From: Actinomycetota bacterium | GTDB lineage: Bacteria > Actinomycetota > Coriobacteriia > Anaerosomatales > UBA912 | Length of the DNA stretch: 64,000 nucleotides | Reading direction: 5' to 3' | Assembly: GCA_018334075.1 (NCBI GenBank) | Contig: JAGXSC010000021.1 | Coordinates: forward strand, 24,712 to 88,711 | Part shown: piece by piece, positions 58,954 through 64,000 of the stretch | How positions within the stretch are numbered: the stretch's first letter is position 1 | How the letters are laid out: every line of letters begins with the position of its first letter | Program-made: the position numbers and the translations under genes | The notes under the pieces: generated by a model | The model's database searches: none | What the model was told of the DNA's origin: nothing | The model's input: only the letters and a program-made list of their open reading frames with translations

Positions 58954-59871
58954 TCACCGGCGGATGAACGAGGCGCCGCTTCGGTCGATGCGAAGCACGC
59001 GTGGAGGCAGCCTGTTATCCGGCAGATTCGCCAATCGGCTGGCCACATCTGCGCCTCGGCGAAAAGCAGAATCATCGTCTTCGTCGAGCACTAAGCCTAT
59101 CACCGTGGACCCGGATCCTGAGAGTGCCGCGCCCTGCGCTCCGACCTCTCGAAGCGCGCCTGCCACCTCGTCTACATCAGGCACGTCAGCTCGGCGGTAA
59201 GGCTCATGTAGCCTGTCGTGGGATCCGGCATCGATCAAATCAGCCCTGCCGAGCGCTATGCCGGCCGCCAACAGCCCGGCCCTGCCGACGTTGAACGCGG
59301 CGTCGCTATGAGGCACCTCGGAAGGCAACGTCTTTCTCGCAGACCGCGTCGAGAGCGGGTTTACCGAACCCACTGCGATCACCGCCATCCCGGTAGCCGG
59401 TTCGATCCGAGCTGACCTCGGCCCGGATTCGTCATTCCACGCGATCGTGAATCCGCCGTATATCGCCGCAGCGACATTGTCCGGGTGACCCTCGATCCTT
59501 GTGGCTATCTCGAAGAGTCGGTCCTTCCCGAGCCTAGCGTCGCAGAGCGCATCCGCAAGCATGACTCCACCTACGATCGCCGCCGCCGAGGAACCAAGTC
59601 CCTGACTCGACGGGATCTGATTGTCGCACGTCAACCGCGCAGCCTTCGGCGCGTCGGGAGCAATCGCGAATACCTCGGCCATCGCACGGGCAACCTGATT
59701 GCGTCCATCCCGGGGAAAGCGCTGAGCGCCTTCGCCGTGGACATGGACACTCCAGCTATCCGCAGGCTCCGCCGAAAAAGTCTGATAGAGCCCGAGCGCG
59801 AGGCCGAACGCGTCAAACCCGGGTCCAAGATTCGCCGAGGTGGCTGGGATCCTGACGGTGACGACAGGCAT
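58954..59871 (-). CDS. thrB: homoserine kinase
   Basis: The 305-residue GHMP kinase has VRIPATSANLGPGFDAFGLAL and the ATP-binding PSSQGLGSSAAAIVGG. It phosphorylates homoserine. It follows hom by three bases. In the equivalent mycobacterial block threonine synthase (thrC) lies between hom and thrB; here it is missing from the window. Confidence 0.94.
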   Translation of the reverse strand: MPVVTVRIPATSANLGPGFDAFGLALGLYQTFSAEPADSWSVHVHGEGAQRFPRDGRNQVARAMAEVFAIAPDAPKAARLTCDNQIPSSQGLGSSAAAIVGGVMLADALCDARLGKDRLFEIATRIEGHPDNVAAAIYGGFTIAWNDESGPRSARIEPATGMAVIAVGSVNPLSTRSARKTLPSEVPHSDAAFNVGRAGLLAAGIALGRADLIDAGSHDRLHEPYRRADVPDVDEVAGALREVGAQGAALSGSGSTVIGLVLDEDDDSAFRRGADVASRLANLPDNRLPPRVLRIDRSGASFIRR

Positions 59872-59874
59872 ATT

Positions 59875-61164
59875 CTACTGCTGATCTTCGAGACGCAAAA
59901 CGGTCTCGAGCCTAACAACACAGTCGAGAGCATCAATCTGCTCAAGGGCGGTCCGGACGGCTCTCTCCGATGACTTGTGGGTCACGTAAACTATCTCGGC
60001 CCCACTCTCATCGGCAGTTTTCTGGATCACAGAGCCGATAGAAACGCCGTTATCACCAAAAGCTCCGGCCACAGCCGCAAGTACCCCGGGCCTGTCCGCC
60101 ACCCGCATCCGGACATAGTAGCTAAAGTCCAGCTCGGCGCTGTCTATCAAAGGTAACTGCTCGTTACACGTGCAGCCGACGACCCCAAGACAGCCGCTCT
60201 GGATGTGCCGGGCGACCTCGATGATATCGCCTACCACTGCGCTGGCCGCCGGAAGCGACCCCGCGCCCTCGCCGAAGAACATCGTCTCACCTACCGCATC
60301 GCCTATCACGTAGATCGCGTTGTAAACCCCATTCACGCTTGCCAGTGGATGGCCGAGAGGTATCATCGCCGGATGCACCCGGATGTCGATAGCGCCGTCT
60401 ATGCGACGAGCGATCGCCAGTAGCTTGATCGCGTAGCCGCGCTCATGAGCGATTGCGATATCCGCAGACGATATGCGGCGTATGCCCTCGACCGAAACCT
60501 CGGCCAGGGTAATGCGCGAGTTGAAAGCGATGCTCGCCAAGATGGCGATCTTCGCCGCCGAATCATGCCCGTCTACATCAGCCGTCGGATCGCTTTCAGC
60601 AAAACCCAACTCCTGGGCCTCGGCAAGCGCGCTGTCGTAATCCATTCCATCGATAGCCATGCGCGTGAGAATGTAGTTGGTGGTGCCGTTGACGATCCCC
60701 ATGACGGTGGTGATCTCGTTGGAAACAAGGCAGTGCTTCAGCGGCGAGATAATAGGGATACCTCCGCCTACGCTGGCCTCGAACATAACGTCGACCCCAT
60801 TGAGGGCGGCGGCATCCATGACCTCCTGGCCATGCGTGGCCATCAACGCCTTGTTGGCGGTAACAACTGATTTACCCTTTGAAAGCGCACCGAGCACGAT
60901 ATCTCTGGCTACACCCGTGCCGCCGATAAGCTCGACCACGATATCGATGTCGGGATCATCGACGATTTCGGCAGCCTCTGTCGTAAAAGAGCTCTCGGCA
61001 AGGCCGAGTCGCGCGGCGCTTGAGCTGTCCCTGTCGGCGAATCGAACCAGCTCGATATCTACGCCGGCTCTGCGCGCAAAATCTTCCCTGTGGCGGCTGA
61101 ATATCTCAACGACACCAGATCCAACAGTGCCAAGACCTATCAGGCCAACTCTGACTGTTCGCAC
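59875..61164 (-). CDS. hom: homoserine dehydrogenase
   Basis: The 429-residue protein has the NAD(P) loop VGLIGLGTVGSGVVEIFSRH, the catalytic-domain SVGGGIPIISPLKHCL and GTTNYILTRM with ESDPTADVDGHDSAAKIAILAS, and a C-terminal ACT domain (~350-429, VRMRVADRPGVLAAVAGAFGDNGVSIGSVIQ) for threonine feedback. GTG 61164 has GGAGG seven bases upstream. The 272-bp gap before it contains a possible promoter (-10 TAATAT) but no threonine-rich leader peptide. Confidence 0.95.
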   Translation of the reverse strand: MRTVRVGLIGLGTVGSGVVEIFSRHREDFARRAGVDIELVRFADRDSSSAARLGLAESSFTTEAAEIVDDPDIDIVVELIGGTGVARDIVLGALSKGKSVVTANKALMATHGQEVMDAAALNGVDVMFEASVGGGIPIISPLKHCLVSNEITTVMGIVNGTTNYILTRMAIDGMDYDSALAEAQELGFAESDPTADVDGHDSAAKIAILASIAFNSRITLAEVSVEGIRRISSADIAIAHERGYAIKLLAIARRIDGAIDIRVHPAMIPLGHPLASVNGVYNAIYVIGDAVGETMFFGEGAGSLPAASAVVGDIIEVARHIQSGCLGVVGCTCNEQLPLIDSAELDFSYYVRMRVADRPGVLAAVAGAFGDNGVSIGSVIQKTADESGAEIVYVTHKSSERAVRTALEQIDALDCVVRLETVLRLEDQQ

Positions 61165-61390
61165 CTAATGCCCTCCAATGTAATGGCCCGCGGCGATTTC
61201 GAAAAATCAACAAAAAAGGACGAGGCCGCTGATTCCTCCAAGCGAACCCTCACCTTGCGGCTTCGGCCCATTTGGACTGTGCAACGACCTCGCAAATCAA
61301 ATATTAGACGTACGCGCACAATATGCAAGCAATAATTTTAGCTTCCTGACCAAAGGCGGCCTGTTGCGATAAGTGGCAATCTGCTCTGAC

Positions 61391-61417
61391 TTTTCCACAG
61401 TATCCACACTTTCCACA
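61391..61417. repeat. three abutting DnaA-box-like 9-mers
   Basis: TTTTCCACA, GTATCCACA and CTTTCCACA follow one another with no spacer. Against the DnaA box TTATCCACA they have one, one and two mismatches. The array lies between the lysA stop and hom, a gap that otherwise shows only a promoter candidate. Confidence 0.5.
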
Positions 61418-61436
61418 GGTCGCCGAGCGCCGAGAT

Positions 61437-62795
61437 CTAGCCTTCGTCGGTTCGCATGAGATCCTGATATGTTTCGCGTCGCACCGACCAACGCCACTGC
61501 CCGTCGCGAACAAAGACTACGCCGGGCCTAACCTGCTTGTTGTAGTTGCTGCTCATCGATTGGCAATAAGCCCCTGTAGCGCAAACGCAAAGCACGTCTC
61601 CGACCTCGGGGCACTGAAGCTGCGCGTCGTTTACAACAATGTCTCCGCTCTCGCAGTGCTTGCCCGCGAGGGTAGCGACCATCTTACGTGGTTGATCGGC
61701 CTTGTTCGCGATCAGAGTCTCGTAGTGTGCGCCATAAAGTGACGTGCGGATGTTGTCCGACATGCCGCCGTCGACAGCAACATAAGTCCGAATGTCAGGG
61801 ATCTCCTTGATCGAGCCAACGGTGTAAAGCGTCACCCCAGCGTTTGCGACGATGGAGCGGCCAGGCTCAACAGCCATTTTCGGCGTGTCGATTCCGTGCT
61901 TTTCGCACTCTTCCTTGATTCCGTCAACAACTACTTTGCCGAACTCCTCGATCGTCGAGGGCTCGTCCGGGGCGCCGTAAGCCACTCCCAATCCGCCGCC
62001 AACGTCCAGCAGATTCACTTTCACGCCGGTTTGAGCGTGCACCTCGCACATAAATTCGACGATAACCTCTATCGCCTTTTCGAAGCTGTGGAGCGCAAAT
62101 ATCTGTGAGCCGATGTGCATGTGCAATCCATCGAAATCCAGACCGGGCAAGGCGACAGCCTTTTTGACCGCCTCCATTGCGAGCCCCTGATTCAACCCGA
62201 ATCCGAATTTGGAGTCCTCGGCACCGGTCATGATGAAATCGTGGGTGTCAGCGGCGACCCCGGGGGTCACACGTACAAGCACCTTTTGGACCATACCGCG
62301 CTCAACGGCCAGCGCGCTCAGTCGGTCCATCTCCTCGTAGTTGTCGACAACTACCCGGCCTACCCCGGCCTCAAGGCACTCAATGAGCTCTTCCGGGGTT
62401 TTGTTGTTGCCGTGCACGTAAATATTCTCCATCGGGAAATTGGCGCGCCTGGCGTAAGCCAGCTCTCCGCCGCTGGAAACATCGAGGCAGCAGCCCTCCT
62501 CGGCGACTATCCGCAGCATCGCAATGGACATGAACGCTTTGCCTGCGTACACGACATCCACTTCAGGCCAGTGATACCTGGTCCACTTGATGTACTCGGC
62601 GAGCCGGTGCCGTATCGTCGTCTCGTCCATGACGTAAAGCGCTGTTCCGGCCTCCCTGGCCAGCTCTACCGTGTCCACGCCTCCGATCCAGAGGTGTCCT
62701 TCGCGTATCTCGGCGGTCATCGGAAGTACCGACATCAGGTCATGGCCTGTCTTGTGATCAGCGGCAGCCGGGGGACGTGATACTGTTTTTCCCAT
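61437..62795 (-). CDS. lysA: diaminopimelate decarboxylase
   Basis: The 452-residue PLP enzyme has the Lys-PLP motif VDVVYAGKAFMS, HMHIGSQIF, LLDVGGGLGVAYG, AVEPGRSIVANAG and CESGDIV. It makes lysine from meso-diaminopimelate, so this organism uses the DAP route. GGAGG precedes ATG 62795. It follows argS by 12 bp, as in actinobacteria. Confidence 0.95.
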   Translation of the reverse strand: MGKTVSRPPAAADHKTGHDLMSVLPMTAEIREGHLWIGGVDTVELAREAGTALYVMDETTIRHRLAEYIKWTRYHWPEVDVVYAGKAFMSIAMLRIVAEEGCCLDVSSGGELAYARRANFPMENIYVHGNNKTPEELIECLEAGVGRVVVDNYEEMDRLSALAVERGMVQKVLVRVTPGVAADTHDFIMTGAEDSKFGFGLNQGLAMEAVKKAVALPGLDFDGLHMHIGSQIFALHSFEKAIEVIVEFMCEVHAQTGVKVNLLDVGGGLGVAYGAPDEPSTIEEFGKVVVDGIKEECEKHGIDTPKMAVEPGRSIVANAGVTLYTVGSIKEIPDIRTYVAVDGGMSDNIRTSLYGAHYETLIANKADQPRKMVATLAGKHCESGDIVVNDAQLQCPEVGDVLCVCATGAYCQSMSSNYNKQVRPGVVFVRDGQWRWSVRRETYQDLMRTDEG

Positions 62796-62807
62796 CGATA
62801 ACTCCTC

Positions 62808-64000
62808 CTACATTCTTTCGGGCGCACTCACGCCGATCAGGTCTAAAACGCCTGCCAGCGCAATGCGGGTGGCGTCGACAGCGTACAGACGGGCATGCGT
62901 CATCTCGGGTTCTTCCGGATCGATAACACGACACACTGTATAGAACTGGTGAAACGCCGAGGCCAGCTCCTCGGCATAGCGGGTCAGCTTGAACGGCGCG
63001 AGCTGGCTGGCTGCGCTCTCGACGACCTCTTCGAACTCCATCAGCTTGCGCATCAAGGCAAGCTCTGCCGGCGAATCCAGCAGATGCAACGGCGCTTCGT
63101 GTGGAATGATCCTGGCGGCGAGGTCATCGATACCGGCTTCAGCCACAGCGGCATCATCTTCTGCCGCGCCTTTGCGGAGGATGGAGCAGATTCTGGCGTG
63201 CGCGTACTGGACATAGTAGACGGGATTTTCACTGCTCTGGCTCTGGGCGAGCTCTATGTCAAAGTCGAGAGGCTGATCTGTCGAGCGCCTCAGGAAAAAG
63301 TATCTGGCCGCGTCACCGCCGACGTCAGAGAGCAGGTCCTCGAAGGTCACCATCTCGCCTGTGCGCTTGGACATCCGCACTACCTGACCCCCACGGTACA
63401 AGTTCACTAGCTGGCCGATGACCACATCGAGCTTGTCATCGTGCCCCATCGCCGTGAATGTGGCCTGCATCCGTTTAACGTAGCCATGATGATCGGCGCC
63501 CCAGATGTTTATGATGCGGTCGAAGCCTCTATCGAGTTTGTCCGCGTGATAGGCGACGTCCGCCGCAAAATACGTGTAGGCTCCATCAGATTTCTTGAGG
63601 ACACGATCCTTGTCGTCTCCGAAATCCGTTGACCGGAACCACACAGCCCCATCAAGGTCGTAAACGTAGCCCGCATCTCTGAGTCGTGAGATCGCCCGCT
63701 CAATTGCGGTGCGACCCTCGGCATCGGCCGCATGCAGCGTCCGCTCGGAGAACCAGACATCAAAGTCAACGCCAAAATCGTGTAATACCCGCTGAAGGTG
63801 CGAAAGCACCTGGCTGTAAGCTACCTCCTTGAAGTGGGCCTCCCGCTCGGCCGCATCGCTTTCGATCCACGCGGCGCCCTCTTCTTCGAATATCTCCCGG
63901 GCGATGTCGGTGATGTAGACGCCCTGATACCACTCCGGGTCGAATTCGACCTCTTTCCCGCCAATCTCCAGGTAACGCGCGGCGACCGACCTGGCAAAAA
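62808..64000 (-). CDS. argS: arginyl-tRNA synthetase (N-terminus beyond window)
   Basis: The frame is open through the right edge; ~397 C-terminal codons are present. The sequence YQGVYITDIAREIFEEEG near the edge, VWFSERTLH, NIWGADHHGYVKRMQATFTAMG, the class I signature region VVRMSKRTGEMVTFEDLL, and a DALR anticodon-binding domain ending RIALAGVLDLIGVSAPERM identify ArgS. The HIGH motif and N-terminal domain are outside. A GTG at 63809 is internal, not the start. Confidence 0.95.
   Translation of the reverse strand, partial: FARSVAARYLEIGGKEVEFDPEWYQGVYITDIAREIFEEEGAAWIESDAAEREAHFKEVAYSQVLSHLQRVLHDFGVDFDVWFSERTLHAADAEGRTAIERAISRLRDAGYVYDLDGAVWFRSTDFGDDKDRVLKKSDGAYTYFAADVAYHADKLDRGFDRIINIWGADHHGYVKRMQATFTAMGHDDKLDVVIGQLVNLYRGGQVVRMSKRTGEMVTFEDLLSDVGGDAARYFFLRRSTDQPLDFDIELAQSQSSENPVYYVQYAHARICSILRKGAAEDDAAVAEAGIDDLAARIIPHEAPLHLLDSPAELALMRKLMEFEEVVESAASQLAPFKLTRYAEELASAFHQFYTVCRVIDPEEPEMTHARLYAVDATRIALAGVLDLIGVSAPERM

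Noticed and set aside
61165..61436. Threonine attenuator or T-box before hom
   Set aside because: No threonine-rich leader peptide and no convincing terminator/antiterminator pair; only a short stem before a T-rich stretch.

Overview
The window is 64 kb of densely packed bacterial chromosome, almost entirely protein-coding and mostly on the minus strand. No rRNA, tRNA, CRISPR array, insertion sequence or prophage was found, and no gene-free stretch exceeds 300 bases; the longest gap is 61165-61436. The best taxonomic clue is synteny. Reading the minus strand from the right edge, the order argS-lysA-hom-thrB-rho-rpmE-prfA-prmC-tsaC-wecA-atpI-atpBEFHAGDC is the classical actinobacterial block (as in Mycobacterium), here with extra genes inserted. 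CWB2 cell-wall-binding repeats, a DUF2469-like protein, an anaerobe-type citrate route, a probable selenoprotein and a very large multiheme cytochrome suggest an anaerobic, deep-branching Actinomycetota lineage close to Coriobacteriia (inference).

Layout. 1-2.7 kb: the N-terminal 887 residues of an exported multiheme cytochrome c with 32 heme-binding motifs, preceded by a Crp-type palindrome and 21-bp-phased repeats. 2.8-8.9 kb: a TolB-like anchored propeller protein and an operon for 2-oxoglutarate synthesis (homocitrate-synthase-family enzyme, two-subunit aconitase-like dehydratase, a helical-repeat protein, NADP-type isocitrate dehydrogenase). 9-17.2 kb: AcuC-type deacetylase, YgjP-like metallopeptidase, RlmKL, an NlpC/P60-CWB2 wall protein, a peroxiredoxin-glutaredoxin fusion with an in-frame TGA at the peroxidatic position, a flavoprotein and two unknowns. 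17.2-22.2 kb: pncB-pncA NAD salvage (pncA frameshifted at a homopolymer), a DUF255 thioredoxin-like protein and DegV. 22.3-36.1 kb: gatC-gatA, a phasin-like gene, aarF and gatB, then ligA, a DUF2469-like gene, lipA, dusB, mgtE and a B12-binding radical SAM enzyme. 36.1-43.2 kb: the F1Fo ATP synthase operon. 43.3-54.7 kb: wecA, nucleotide and one-carbon genes, translation factors, thyX, rpmE with a leader hairpin, rho, and a transaldolase. 54.7-57.8 kb: 2-phosphoglycerate kinase, cyclic 2,3-diphosphoglycerate synthetase and a metallophosphoesterase. 57.9-64 kb: sppA, thrB, hom, lysA and the 3' part of argS.

Systems worth attention: (a) the large cytochrome and its regulatory region, suggesting long-range or extracellular electron transfer; (b) a Re-citrate-synthase-style route to 2-oxoglutarate, supported by the NADP-isocitrate residue signature of the dehydrogenase and by lysA, which implies lysine is made through diaminopimelate; (c) an unannotated Sec-peroxiredoxin fused to glutaredoxin with a SECIS-like hairpin; (d) a two-gene route to cyclic 2,3-diphosphoglycerate, a solute known from methanogenic archaea, inserted in the conserved actinobacterial block.
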